A program made the position numbers and the translations under genes. This document shows positions 54,341 through 63,434 of a DNA stretch of 64,000 nucleotides, one piece after another. Position 1 is the stretch's first letter; each line of letters begins with the position of its first letter. This DNA comes from Shewanella psychromarinicola (lineage in GTDB: Bacteria; Pseudomonadota; Gammaproteobacteria; Enterobacterales; Shewanellaceae): the NCBI RefSeq assembly GCF_003855155.1, contig NZ_CP034073.1:2914001-2978000 (forward strand), written 5' to 3'. The notes beneath the pieces were generated by a model. It saw only the letters and a list, made by a program, of their open reading frames with translations, made no database searches and was not told the DNA's origin.

Positions 54341-55783
54341 ATGAGATTTTTAGATCGTTCCTTGTTTCACGTCACTCAAACCGCGCAATCTTTGGTTCAT
54401 CGTAGTACCGACCGTCATGTTAGGTTAGCTGTGACTGGATTATCAGGTGCAGGTAAAACGGCTTTTATCAGCGGATTAGTTAACCAATTATTGCATGCCG
54501 GGAAAGGGGCCAAGCACAATCCTTTACCATTATGGCAAGTGGCGCGCGAAGGTCGATTAATTGCCGTCAACCGTGCCATGCAACCTGATTTAGATATTGC
54601 CAGTTTTGATTATCAAGGTGCAATAAATGCATTAAGCTCGTCGCCTCCCTATTGGCCCGCTTCAACCAAAAATATTACTGAATTACGCTTGGCGATTAAG
54701 TATCAGCCACAACAAGGCTTGTTAGCAAAGTTGACGGATACCGCAACCTTGTATGTCGATATTGTTGATTATCCTGGTGAGTGGTTACTTGATTTACCTA
54801 TGCTTAAACAAGACTTTACCCATTGGTGTTTGTCGCAACAGGCCACCGTGACATGTTTAAGCCATTCACCTTTATTTGCGGCATTTAATCAGGCAGTAGA
54901 GCAGTTAGACTTAAGCCTATTAGCGGATGAACAACAACTTAAGCACATTGCTGATTTGTATCAAACCTTATTGGTTGATTTGGTTCGGCAACAGGGGTTT
55001 TATCACGCCCAACCAGGGCGTATGTTATTACCGGGTGAATATGAAAATACCCCGTTACTGACATTCTTTCCATTGATTACCTTGAGTCCAATTCAGCATT
55101 CGGAATTATCTGCAAGCTCAAGTGATTCAAATTATCACGTACTTAAACGGCGTTATGAACAGTACGTATCACAAGTCGTTAAGCCCTTTTATCGTGACTA
55201 CTTTTCTCGATTTGATCGCCAATTGGTATTAGTTGATTGTTTAAATGCGCTTAATCATGGTCAGGCGCAATTTAATGACATGGGCCGTGCACTTAACAGC
55301 ATTATGGAGAGCTTTCAATTTGGTCAGTCGAGTTTAATAAAACGTCTGTTTTCACCGCGGATTGATAAAGTTTTATTTGCTGCTAGCCAAGTAGACAGAG
55401 TGACCCGTGATCAACAGAGTCATGTGCTCAGTTTGTTAACCGCAATGCTACAACAAAGCCAGCATTATGCCAATTTTGAAGGCAGTGAAGTTGAAACCAT
55501 GGCGATAAGTGCGATTAAGGCCACTCAACATGGGATGGTCAATATTGATGGTGTTCAACAAGAAGTGGTAAAAGGGACTGGGCTTGATGGTAAGAAAGTG
55601 ACCTTATATCCTGGCGATGTTCCGGCATCATTACCTGATGCAGCATTTTGGCAACAACAAGGATTTAGTTTTAGTGCTTTTCTGCCGCCTAATTTAAGTC
55701 ATATTCATGATCACAATCCGCAATTTGAACACATTCGTCTCGATCACCTTTTAGAGTTCCTATTAGGCGATAAATTGTCTTAA
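54341..55783 (+). CDS. ycjX: YcjX-like P-loop protein (DUF463)
   Basis: 480 residues (E. coli YcjX 465). Walker A GLSGAGKT at residues 33-40 and a Walker B-like DIVDYPGEW near 145 identify a GTPase/ATPase-type P-loop protein of unknown function, linked to the Psp system in many gamma-proteobacteria. No membrane segment. The start ATG follows GGGGAGCCATCAGCCATC. It is followed after 35 bases by ycjF. Confidence 0.92.
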   Translation: MRFLDRSLFHVTQTAQSLVHRSTDRHVRLAVTGLSGAGKTAFISGLVNQLLHAGKGAKHNPLPLWQVAREGRLIAVNRAMQPDLDIASFDYQGAINALSSSPPYWPASTKNITELRLAIKYQPQQGLLAKLTDTATLYVDIVDYPGEWLLDLPMLKQDFTHWCLSQQATVTCLSHSPLFAAFNQAVEQLDLSLLADEQQLKHIADLYQTLLVDLVRQQGFYHAQPGRMLLPGEYENTPLLTFFPLITLSPIQHSELSASSSDSNYHVLKRRYEQYVSQVVKPFYRDYFSRFDRQLVLVDCLNALNHGQAQFNDMGRALNSIMESFQFGQSSLIKRLFSPRIDKVLFAASQVDRVTRDQQSHVLSLLTAMLQQSQHYANFEGSEVETMAISAIKATQHGMVNIDGVQQEVVKGTGLDGKKVTLYPGDVPASLPDAAFWQQQGFSFSAFLPPNLSHIHDHNPQFEHIRLDHLLEFLLGDKLS

Positions 55784-55818
55784 TGGATTTATTTTGAGCA
55801 ATAATTTGGGCCTTAGTT

Positions 55819-56910
55819 ATGAATGAATCTACACATAGTTCGCCGATAAAGAAATCGCAAATATTTACGGAGTCAGACTTAATCGTGACTCAAGAGGCGC
55901 ATTCCAAAGCGGATCCTATTAAGCCCGCTAAACCGTTTGAAGACATTGACTTTATTTGTGAGAAATCCTTAATAGAATTACCAGCCTCAATGGAAGACAG
56001 CATTAAACCTGCAACACCCAAGCGTTGGTCACTATTGGCAAGATTATCGATTATTGGTTTGGTGTTCTTCGTCATAGTTCAAACCGTGATGGGGTTAATT
56101 GACTCTCTTCAGCAAAGTCCGTGGTTATTTGGTTTTTATGCAACAGTGTTATCCATTGTTAGTGTATGGGCGATGGTGTTGACCCTTAAAGAATGGCGTA
56201 AATTAGTTAATCTTAAAAAGGTGAGTGACCATCAAGCGAAAGCTGAACGGTTGTCGCAAAGCATGCAAATGGGTGAAGCTAAACAATTTCTGGCACCAAT
56301 ATTAGCCAAATACCCAAATAACGAGGCAAAGCAACAATATCTACAAGCCTGTAGCCATGAACATAATGATGCTGAAATCGTTGTATTATTTGAAGATATT
56401 GTGTTGTCTGAACGTGATCTACTTGCTAAAAAGCGAGTTAATCGTTTTGCTGCAGAGTCGGCATTATTATTAGCGGCCAGTCCGCTCGCCGCGCTGGATA
56501 TGGCTATTATTTTGTGGCGTAATCAAAAAATGATCAATGAAGTCGCTGCTATTTATGCGATTGAGTTAGGTTATTGGAGTCGGATAAAACTTATTCGTAG
56601 CATTGTGGTTAATCTTATTTACGCGGGGAGCACAGAGGTGATTACCGATTTAGGGACCCAATTATTATCGGTGGAAATGACCGGCAAGTTATCTGCCCGA
56701 ATTGCACAGGGGCTCGGTGGCGGTTTACTTACCGCAAGACTCGGTTATCAAGCTATGAGTTTGTGTCGCCCTATTGCATTTAATAAACACAATAAGCCTA
56801 AATTATCCCACGTTCATCAGCATTTATTGGGTGAATTAAAGCAGTTTACCTCGTCAATGATGTCCAAAAACAAATCGAAACAAACTCAGCCTGTTGATAA
56901 GAACGAATAA
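55819..56910 (+). CDS. ycjF: YcjF-like membrane protein (TIGR01620)
   Basis: 363 residues (E. coli 353). A charged cytoplasmic N-tail of about 70 residues, two membrane helices (RLSIIGLVFFVIVQTVMGLI and FYATVLSIVSVWAMVLTL), then a helical C-terminal part with a third short hydrophobic stretch. Function unknown; it belongs to the psp regulon in E. coli with ycjX. It probably ends the psp transcript. Confidence 0.92.
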   Translation: MNESTHSSPIKKSQIFTESDLIVTQEAHSKADPIKPAKPFEDIDFICEKSLIELPASMEDSIKPATPKRWSLLARLSIIGLVFFVIVQTVMGLIDSLQQSPWLFGFYATVLSIVSVWAMVLTLKEWRKLVNLKKVSDHQAKAERLSQSMQMGEAKQFLAPILAKYPNNEAKQQYLQACSHEHNDAEIVVLFEDIVLSERDLLAKKRVNRFAAESALLLAASPLAALDMAIILWRNQKMINEVAAIYAIELGYWSRIKLIRSIVVNLIYAGSTEVITDLGTQLLSVEMTGKLSARIAQGLGGGLLTARLGYQAMSLCRPIAFNKHNKPKLSHVHQHLLGELKQFTSSMMSKNKSKQTQPVDKNE

Positions 56911-57051
56911 AATATGTGTTTTTTTTGTACAATGTGAGTTTATTGACTACAGTTAGCCTCCGATCCGGAAACCCTACGCGTTCCGAATCGTTCGAGCTTG
57001 GTAATGGAGAAGGACGCATACCAGCAAATTAAGGACAGAAAGGAGAATCTA

Positions 57052-57390
57052 ATGAAATCACCATTGACATTAACTGCAATATTTATGGGTTTATGCTGTT
57101 TGTTAAGCAGTCATTCTTACGCCGCAGAAACGGCAAAAACAATGGCAGAACCTACACAGAAAATGACAAAAGCGATTAAAAAAAAATCAACTGATATGCA
57201 AAAGGTCAATATCAATAATGCCAGTGTTGAGGAATTACAAGCCCTCAAAGGTATTGGTCAAGCGAAAGCAAAAGCGATAGTTGATTATCGAACCAAAAAT
57301 GGCAAATTCACCGATTTACAACAGTTAACCATGGTGACAGGTATTGGCGATAAGCTAGTGAGCCAGAATACCGAGAATATGAGTTTCTAA
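57052..57390 (+). CDS. comEA: ComEA-like exported helix-hairpin-helix protein
   Basis: 112 residues. Signal peptide MKSPLTLTAIFMGLCCLLSSHSYA with cleavage likely before Ala25, then a spacer and a double helix-hairpin-helix: VNINNASVEELQALKGIGQAKAKAIVDYR and FTDLQQLTMVTGIGDKLVSQN. ComEA-like proteins bind incoming DNA in the periplasm in naturally competent Vibrio and other species; competence is not proved here. Start at ATG 57052 after AAGGAGAATCTA; the longer frame from 56998 would spoil the signal peptide. Monocistronic. Confidence 0.9.
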   Translation: MKSPLTLTAIFMGLCCLLSSHSYAAETAKTMAEPTQKMTKAIKKKSTDMQKVNINNASVEELQALKGIGQAKAKAIVDYRTKNGKFTDLQQLTMVTGIGDKLVSQNTENMSF

Positions 57391-57422
57391 ACGAGACTGT
57401 TATTAAAAATTAGAATTAAAAC

Positions 57423-57453
57423 TAAAACGGAAGCAATTGCTTCCGTTTTTTTT
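57423..57453. terminator. Bidirectional Rho-independent terminator
   Basis: ACGGAAGC-aatt-GCTTCCGT, preceded by A-rich and followed by T-rich sequence, shared by the convergent comEA-like and yciK-like genes. Confidence 0.85.
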
Positions 57454-57467
57454 CGACGCTGCATTAC

Positions 57468-58205
57468 TTACTGAGCATTTAACGCTTGGCCATTTGTGTC
57501 GATAGAGCCATTGCCCATCAAAAATAAATAACTAGGCATAATTTCTTGTGCTGTTTTTAGGGTTTTTGGATCTTCACCAGGATAAGCCTTTGCCCGCATT
57601 TCAGTGCGAGTTGCGCCAGGATTAATACTATTAACTCGTACCGAAGTGTTATCACACTCATCGGCTAATACTTGCATCATTCCTTCGGTGGCAAATTTAG
57701 AAAAAGCATAAGGTCCCCAATAAGCTCGACCTTTACGGCCAACACCGCTTGAAGTAAACACAATTGAAGCATGCTCGGCTTTACGCATTATAGGCAATAA
57801 TGACTTGGTCATGATGGCTTGAGCCGTGACATTAACCTTTAAAATGGTTTCAAGAGAGGTTAAATCAATATGCTCAAATGGGCCTAATGCTCCCAGTTGA
57901 GATGCGTTATGCAATAAACCATCTAAATGACCAAACTGCTCAGCAATGGTGTCTGCCATATCAATATAATTCTGTTCAGTCGCGCCTTTCATATCTAAAG
58001 GCACAATGGCAGGCTTTGGATAACCCGCATTGACAATTTCATCGTATACGTTTTCGAGTTTTTTGACGGTCTTACCGAGTAAAATTACCGTTGCGCCGTG
58101 TTTGGCAAATTCGATTGATGCTGCACGACCAATCCCGTCTCCAGCGCCCGTAACTAAGATTGTTTTGTTATTGAGTAAATCTTTTGCAGCTTGATATTCC
58201 AACAT
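57468..58205 (-). CDS. yciK: YciK-like short-chain dehydrogenase/reductase
   Basis: 245 residues (E. coli YciK 252). SDR fold with the nucleotide loop VTGAGDGIGRAA (TGxxxGIG), NASQLGALGPFEHI, the catalytic Ser in FTSSGVGRKG, and Tyr-x3-Lys in YAFSKFA. Preference for NADP or NAD and the substrate are unknown; YciK is a conserved gamma-proteobacterial reductase of unsettled role. The start follows AGAGGAAATAATCA on the minus strand. Monocistronic. Confidence 0.9.
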   Translation of the reverse strand: MLEYQAAKDLLNNKTILVTGAGDGIGRAASIEFAKHGATVILLGKTVKKLENVYDEIVNAGYPKPAIVPLDMKGATEQNYIDMADTIAEQFGHLDGLLHNASQLGALGPFEHIDLTSLETILKVNVTAQAIMTKSLLPIMRKAEHASIVFTSSGVGRKGRAYWGPYAFSKFATEGMMQVLADECDNTSVRVNSINPGATRTEMRAKAYPGEDPKTLKTAQEIMPSYLFLMGNGSIDTNGQALNAQ

Positions 58206-58464
58206 GATTGATTATTTCCTCTTAGCGCAATCGCCCGTCAAATCTAGTACCGGATAAAAAATAAACGACCGTTTGAAACAAATGATTAATAATTGTATGC
58301 CAATAGGTCATACGTATGTAACAAACTTGTAGCTAACTCAATAATTTTACGTTAACTTGAGAATAGTTAAGGACTAACATAAGTCCTTATGGTCGCATGA
58401 TTGGACTTATTGTGACTAGTTTTTGGGGAAAAAAAATTATTAAAACAAGATTTGGGGAAAAAAG

Positions 58465-60951
58465 ATGAAAAGACTCATTTTGGGTGTTGCAATAACATCT
58501 GCTCTTGGCTTAACAGCATGTGGTGGTGACAGTTTTAACGAAGCCGTAGCGAATGCTGAGCCGTTAGTGCCTGTTTCACATATGCAGTTTGATCCTGCTA
58601 ATAGCCTAGTACCATTACCAAACGATTTACTTTTTAGTGGCACAACCGATGGCACATTATCTATCCCTGGCGAGGCCAGCGGTAACTATACTGATCCTCA
58701 AATCGCATTAGGTGCATTAGATGGCTGGTCAACTAGCTCACCTATTACGGTTACTGTTGAACTTGCTAATGATTTACAGGGCAATGCGTTAACGTTGGAT
58801 GCAGCCTCTGTGTTTCAACCGGGTGCGGTGCGTATGTTCGAAGCGACGGTGGGCGGAGCATTATCAAGTGATGCTGAGTGTCAATCAGCACCTTCAGTTT
58901 CTGCCTGTAAAGTGGGTGAAGAGCTTCAATTTGGCGTTGACTTTGTATCAAAAGCATCAGGCAATAAAGTTGCCATCGTACCGCTTAAACCATTAAAAGC
59001 TGGCCAGTCTTATATCTACGTGACTACCGATCTTATTCAAGATTCGTTAGGCCGTGGTATTGCTCCGTCTACTACATATGGTCTGTTAAAGTTAGATTTT
59101 GAAACTCAGCAGCTTGAAACAGAACAACAAAAAATGCTCCAGTATCTCGTTAACAGTTATGAGAAAGGCGTTGCTGCAACACATGGCGTTGACCCTGAGT
59201 CGATTAGTTTTTCAGGCTTATTTACCACTCAGTCCGTAGCTGATGTGTATGAAACCACTAAATTATTGATGGCGTCTAACCCAGCCTATATGCCTGCATT
59301 TGCAGAAGCGATAACGCCAACGGGATACACTGTTGCTCAGGCTGCGGGATTAACTGTAGAAGACGGTGCAGCATATGTTGTTGCTGACATGGCCGATCTT
59401 TACACCGCAAAAATTAAGCTGCCTATTTACGGTGATTGTTCATCTGCAACTTGTACTATTCCAATCATCGATGGTGCCCCAACAGCCCCCAATGGTCGCT
59501 GGTTTGCTCAAGGCGACAGCCCGGTATCAGTATTATTAGCACTACAGGCCGGTACATTAAGCCAAGCTAATTATTTTGCCCAAGCATCTGACAACGGTGT
59601 TGACCCTCAAGCAGCGTTGAGCAACCCAGCACTGCTTGCAGGTAAGCAGTGGAAACTTGACGATGGTACTGCAGCTGACACCACTAAACATTTAACTAAG
59701 TTTAATCCTATTCCGGCTATCCAAGGTTATGAAACTGTTGCCGTTCAAATTACCTTACCCAATGCGGCTAAGCTTGCCGCATTTACTGCTGCTCAAGGGG
59801 GTACGTTTGTACCACCAACCAGTGGTTGGCCAACAACGATTGCACTGCATGGTTTAGGCGGTGGTAAAGAAATGGCGCTTGCTTATGCCGGCACTTACGC
59901 TGCTGCTGGTGTTGCCACTATCGCGATAGATATGCCATTACACGGTGCCCGCTCATTTGATTTAGACAAAGACGGCATTTATGAAATATCTGCTACAGAT
60001 CCTTCATTTGGTCCGGTAGTGGGTACACCTGATGCGTTTACCAATGGTAACCCATTAGTGTTTGTCAATATTTCAAGCACACTGACAGTACGTGACAATT
60101 TCCGTCAAGCAACCTTAGACCATTTAGGTTTAAGATTATTATTGACTGGAATGGCGCAACAACTCGCTGCGGCAAGTCAACCTCAAGTATTTGATGTATC
60201 TAAAATGAGTGCTCAAGGTTTGAGTTTAGGAGGCATTGTGGGTACCACATTCTCAACCTATGCGAGTACCGGATTAGTTAATCCTATGACGGGTGATGCT
60301 TTACCTAACGCTTATGCAATTAATGCAGCATCGTTAGTGGCGCCATCGGGTGGTTTAGCGGGTGCTTTTGCTGGATCTGCGGCGTTTGGGCCAGTGTTGT
60401 TTAGTAACATTACTGCCTCTAGCACTTTCATGGATCTTGTGACGGCGGCTAATACAGCAGGTTATGAGCCTGGTACCCCAGAATACGCAGCATTAGTGCA
60501 GGCGGTTTATGCTGGCTTTATTCCTACCTTTGCGTTTGCAGTGCAAACGGCTATTGATTCAGCAGACCCGATTAACCATGGTGAGAAATTAGCGTCTACC
60601 GGTTTACCTGTGCACCTGATCGAGATTGTCGGTGATGGTGCTGGTAATTTACCAGACCAAACCTTACCTAATAGTGTTGAAGGTTTCCCATTGTCGGGTA
60701 CTGAACCATTAATAGCTTCGTTAAGCCTAGATTGTGTTGATACAACAACGCCTGGTTCTGGTGCGGTACGTTTTTCTAAAGGTCATCACAGTTCGATTGT
60801 GAGTCCTGGTGAGACACCTGCAACAGATGGTATGGCAATGCAAGCTACTGTTGAAATGCAGTCTCAAGTAGCAGGTTTTGCAAAAACAGCTGGTTTAGGA
60901 CAAGCGACGATTGTTGTGAATAATAGTGATGTGATCCAAAGTTGTAACTAA
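58465..60951 (+). CDS. VolA/Pla-1-type outer-membrane lipase lipoprotein
   Basis: 828 residues. The lipoprotein signal MKRLILGVAITSALGLTAC has lipobox LTAC followed by GGDS. The C-terminal half holds an alpha/beta-hydrolase with the oxyanion region LHGLGGGKEMALAY, IDMPLHGARSF, nucleophile S587 in GLSLGG and a final His in KGHHSSI. This is the VolA/Pla-1/cef group of Vibrio and Shewanella surface lysophospholipases; the exact lipid is inferred. The long N-terminal half (residues 30-430) has Ig-like segments. Two overlapping inverted repeats occur upstream (TTAACT/AGTTAA, 58352-58370, and AAGGACT/AGTCCTT, 58369-58388). Own terminator downstream. Confidence 0.9.
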   Translation: MKRLILGVAITSALGLTACGGDSFNEAVANAEPLVPVSHMQFDPANSLVPLPNDLLFSGTTDGTLSIPGEASGNYTDPQIALGALDGWSTSSPITVTVELANDLQGNALTLDAASVFQPGAVRMFEATVGGALSSDAECQSAPSVSACKVGEELQFGVDFVSKASGNKVAIVPLKPLKAGQSYIYVTTDLIQDSLGRGIAPSTTYGLLKLDFETQQLETEQQKMLQYLVNSYEKGVAATHGVDPESISFSGLFTTQSVADVYETTKLLMASNPAYMPAFAEAITPTGYTVAQAAGLTVEDGAAYVVADMADLYTAKIKLPIYGDCSSATCTIPIIDGAPTAPNGRWFAQGDSPVSVLLALQAGTLSQANYFAQASDNGVDPQAALSNPALLAGKQWKLDDGTAADTTKHLTKFNPIPAIQGYETVAVQITLPNAAKLAAFTAAQGGTFVPPTSGWPTTIALHGLGGGKEMALAYAGTYAAAGVATIAIDMPLHGARSFDLDKDGIYEISATDPSFGPVVGTPDAFTNGNPLVFVNISSTLTVRDNFRQATLDHLGLRLLLTGMAQQLAAASQPQVFDVSKMSAQGLSLGGIVGTTFSTYASTGLVNPMTGDALPNAYAINAASLVAPSGGLAGAFAGSAAFGPVLFSNITASSTFMDLVTAANTAGYEPGTPEYAALVQAVYAGFIPTFAFAVQTAIDSADPINHGEKLASTGLPVHLIEIVGDGAGNLPDQTLPNSVEGFPLSGTEPLIASLSLDCVDTTTPGSGAVRFSKGHHSSIVSPGETPATDGMAMQATVEMQSQVAGFAKTAGLGQATIVVNNSDVIQSCN

Positions 60952-60978
60952 TGCTTACTAATTAGTATGTAATATCTT

Positions 60979-61010
60979 AAAAAACCCAGCAATTAGCTGG
61001 GTTTTTTATT
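60979..61010 (+). terminator. Rho-independent terminator after the VolA-like gene
   Basis: AAAACCCAGC / GCTGGGTTTT with loop AATTA, then TTATT. Confidence 0.88.
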
Positions 61011-61072
61011 GTCTACTTATTGGTTATTGCTGTTAAAATACCGCAGATTGTCATCCCTGTATGGAGCGAAAT

Positions 61073-62083
61073 TTGGAATTTTTATATGAATACGGCCTGT
61101 TTTTAGCAAAAGCGGTAACAATTGTTGTCGCTATTTTAGCGGTAGTAATATTTGTACTGGCTAGCAGCATGAAAAACAAATCTGATAAAGGTGAGTTAAG
61201 ACTGACTGATATTTCAGATGAGCTGCTGCAACTTAAGCACCAGTTAAAAGAAGAGTTACTGCCTAAAAAGCAATTTAAAGCCTATGAAAAGCAAGTGAAA
61301 GCAGACGAAAAAGCCGCTGAAAAACAAGCTTTAACCAAAGGCAAAGTGTTCGTTATTGATTTTAAAGGCAGTATTGATGCCAATGAAGTCGCGTCATTAC
61401 GTGAAGAAGTCACCGCTATTCTAACCATTGCTGATAAAGATGACCAAGTGTTGGTGAATGTTGAAAGTGGTGGCGGTATGGTTCATGGATATGGTCTAGC
61501 TTCAAGCCAATTAGATCGCTTGCGTCAAGCTAATATTCTGTTGTCTATCTGCGTGGATAAAGTGGCGGCGAGTGGGGGTTACATGATGGCGTGTGTGGCA
61601 AACAAGGTGTATGCCGCTCCTTTTGCGATTGTCGGTTCTATTGGCGTAGTGGCACAGGTTCCTAACTTTAATCGCTTGCTTAAAAAGCATGATATTGACT
61701 ATGAGCAGCACACTGCCGGTGACTTTAAGCGTACCTTAACCATTTTTGGTGAGAATACCGATGAAGGCAGAGCTAAGTTCCAACAAGAACTCGAAGAAAC
61801 TCATGTATTATTTAAAGAGTTTGTTGGCCGTTACCGTCCCAATATGGACATTGCCAAAGTGGCAACAGGCGAACATTGGTATGGACAACAAGCCATTGAT
61901 TTAGGGTTAATTGATGAAGTATCTACCAGTGATGATGTGATTTTAACTTTAGTTAAGACCCATCAAGTGATCAAAATAAAGTATCAAATGAAGAAAAAGC
62001 TGGCTGATAAAATTGCCCATGGTGCATCATTATCAGTAAATACCGTGATGAATCGTTTAGCTGAGCGTAACCAGTCGGTGTAG
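61073..62083 (+). CDS. sohB: Inner-membrane serine peptidase SohB
   Basis: 336 residues from a TTG start (E. coli SohB 349). N-terminal membrane anchor FLYEYGLFLAKAVTIVVAILAVVIFVLA, a charged linker, then an S49 peptidase domain facing the periplasm with the catalytic Ser in DKVAASGGYMMA and the Lys in the family's KRTLT segment. The frame has an ATG at 61061, but GGAG within it sits six bases before the TTG at 61073, and homologues start MxFLxEYGLFLAK, so TTG is preferred. Terminator at 62112-62142. Confidence 0.94.
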   Translation: MEFLYEYGLFLAKAVTIVVAILAVVIFVLASSMKNKSDKGELRLTDISDELLQLKHQLKEELLPKKQFKAYEKQVKADEKAAEKQALTKGKVFVIDFKGSIDANEVASLREEVTAILTIADKDDQVLVNVESGGGMVHGYGLASSQLDRLRQANILLSICVDKVAASGGYMMACVANKVYAAPFAIVGSIGVVAQVPNFNRLLKKHDIDYEQHTAGDFKRTLTIFGENTDEGRAKFQQELEETHVLFKEFVGRYRPNMDIAKVATGEHWYGQQAIDLGLIDEVSTSDDVILTLVKTHQVIKIKYQMKKKLADKIAHGASLSVNTVMNRLAERNQSV

Positions 62084-62111
62084 CATTACATTGTGAGTGA
62101 TTGGATAGATC

Positions 62112-62142
62112 AAAAAACGACAGCTCATGCTGTCGTTTTTTT
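62112..62142 (+). terminator. Rho-independent terminator after sohB
   Basis: AAAAACGACAGC-tcat-GCTGTCGTTTTTTT; symmetric enough to serve the convergent gene too. Confidence 0.88.
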
Positions 62143-62165
62143 ATGCTAGAAAAACCTCAATATGA

Positions 62166-63233
62166 TTAGGCTTTGTAACTGATGTGTTGATGAAAACGTA
62201 AAATAACATCTGCATGTTCTTTATCGATGTCTAGCTCATTAGTAAAGAGACGTAAAGCGTCTTCTACTTGGTTCATGAAGCGGCCATAACCTTCGTCTGT
62301 TTCATCACTTTTACCCGCTACAATGACAAACCGGAAAGCATCTACAAGCTTATTGGCATCCCAGTGGCAAATAGGTTCAGGTGATTCAGTGTGAGGGTCA
62401 AACCCGATCATCTGAAACTCGTTGGTGCTGGTTAATTGCTCATACTTACTGTTACGTACAAGTGGCAACTTACCGTTAGCAACAACAGCAACACGATTTA
62501 ACTGCTTACTGCTTGTCGCTTTGAAAAACTTATCGCATAAATTTTTATACAGACTTGAAAAATCAGTTGTATCATTTGCAAGCAATTGCTTTTTGATACG
62601 ACGCTCAACCGGAATGTTAATGGTGACATAATTAAGCGTGCTCACATCGTCTGGTAGCTCGCAGTGACGACGATGATAGCGGCTGTCTACTGCGCGTAAT
62701 TTATAGCCGTATGTTTCTTTGAGCCCCTTGGATTTTGCAAAAAAGTCATATGAAAGATGCTGGTGGTCACGCACTTTAATCGGTACATCTTTGACGGGTA
62801 ATAACGGTTTTAACTCAGCAATAAATTTTTGCACATGAGAATGGAATTCAGCTGAATGGCTACGAAGATCTTTACCTGTGGCTAAAAATACAATTCTGAG
62901 CTTTCTGGCTCGAAAACCTGCAACGCTGTGCAAACTGTTTGCTTCATGATGGGCTGGATTATAGAAAAAACGTAATTGCTCTTCTGAGTTTAAGCAATAG
63001 GCTTCGTTGTGGAAGCGTACCATAGGTAATTTGTCGGTGGTGACAACGTGGACGTTGTACAATTCTTGCTTTTCAGCTAATTGATAAACTAATTTACTGA
63101 ATTCATCGTAACAATTTTCTAAATCACTGTATGCGTTAAGATATTCATCGGTTAACGGGAAACCAATGGTAATGTATTGATTTTTACGTGTTGCGGTTGG
63201 CAAGTATACTTTTTTTTGACGACTGACGGACAT
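62166..63233 (-). CDS. Conserved protein of the DUF3083 type, function unknown
   Basis: 355 residues, soluble, no signal peptide or membrane segment. I recognise it as a protein conserved in Shewanella and some relatives, recorded as DUF3083 from memory. It appears to consist of two related halves: both contain LPMVR / LPLVR followed by a similar pattern (KLPMVRFHNEAYCLNSEEQLRFF at about 70 and KLPLVRNSKYEQLTSTNEFQMIGF at about 255), and both have YITIGFPL- / YVTINIPV-type strands. This points to an internal duplication. No catalytic motif is visible. The start follows AAGGAAATAAT. Monocistronic. Confidence 0.8.
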   Translation of the reverse strand: MSVSRQKKVYLPTATRKNQYITIGFPLTDEYLNAYSDLENCYDEFSKLVYQLAEKQELYNVHVVTTDKLPMVRFHNEAYCLNSEEQLRFFYNPAHHEANSLHSVAGFRARKLRIVFLATGKDLRSHSAEFHSHVQKFIAELKPLLPVKDVPIKVRDHQHLSYDFFAKSKGLKETYGYKLRAVDSRYHRRHCELPDDVSTLNYVTINIPVERRIKKQLLANDTTDFSSLYKNLCDKFFKATSSKQLNRVAVVANGKLPLVRNSKYEQLTSTNEFQMIGFDPHTESPEPICHWDANKLVDAFRFVIVAGKSDETDEGYGRFMNQVEDALRLFTNELDIDKEHADVILRFHQHISYKA

Positions 63234-63434
63234 ATTATTTCCTTATTGCCTTAGTTGTTGTCTAAAGTTTATCGTTATTTATTTATTGTTATTTATTCAC
63301 TGTTAATTATTCATGGTTATCTAATGTGCTAGCTGTGCTCATTTTAAACATTGGAGCTTAAATTAAAATGACTTTCGATCACTTTATTAAAAAAAAATTA
63401 ACATTTTGAGCTAAAGTCAAACAAACTGAGCGAT

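Noticed and set aside
56925..56953. A sigma-70 promoter (TTGTAC...TACAGT) before the comEA-like gene
   Set aside because: Only three of six and four of six consensus bases match; too weak to list as a feature.
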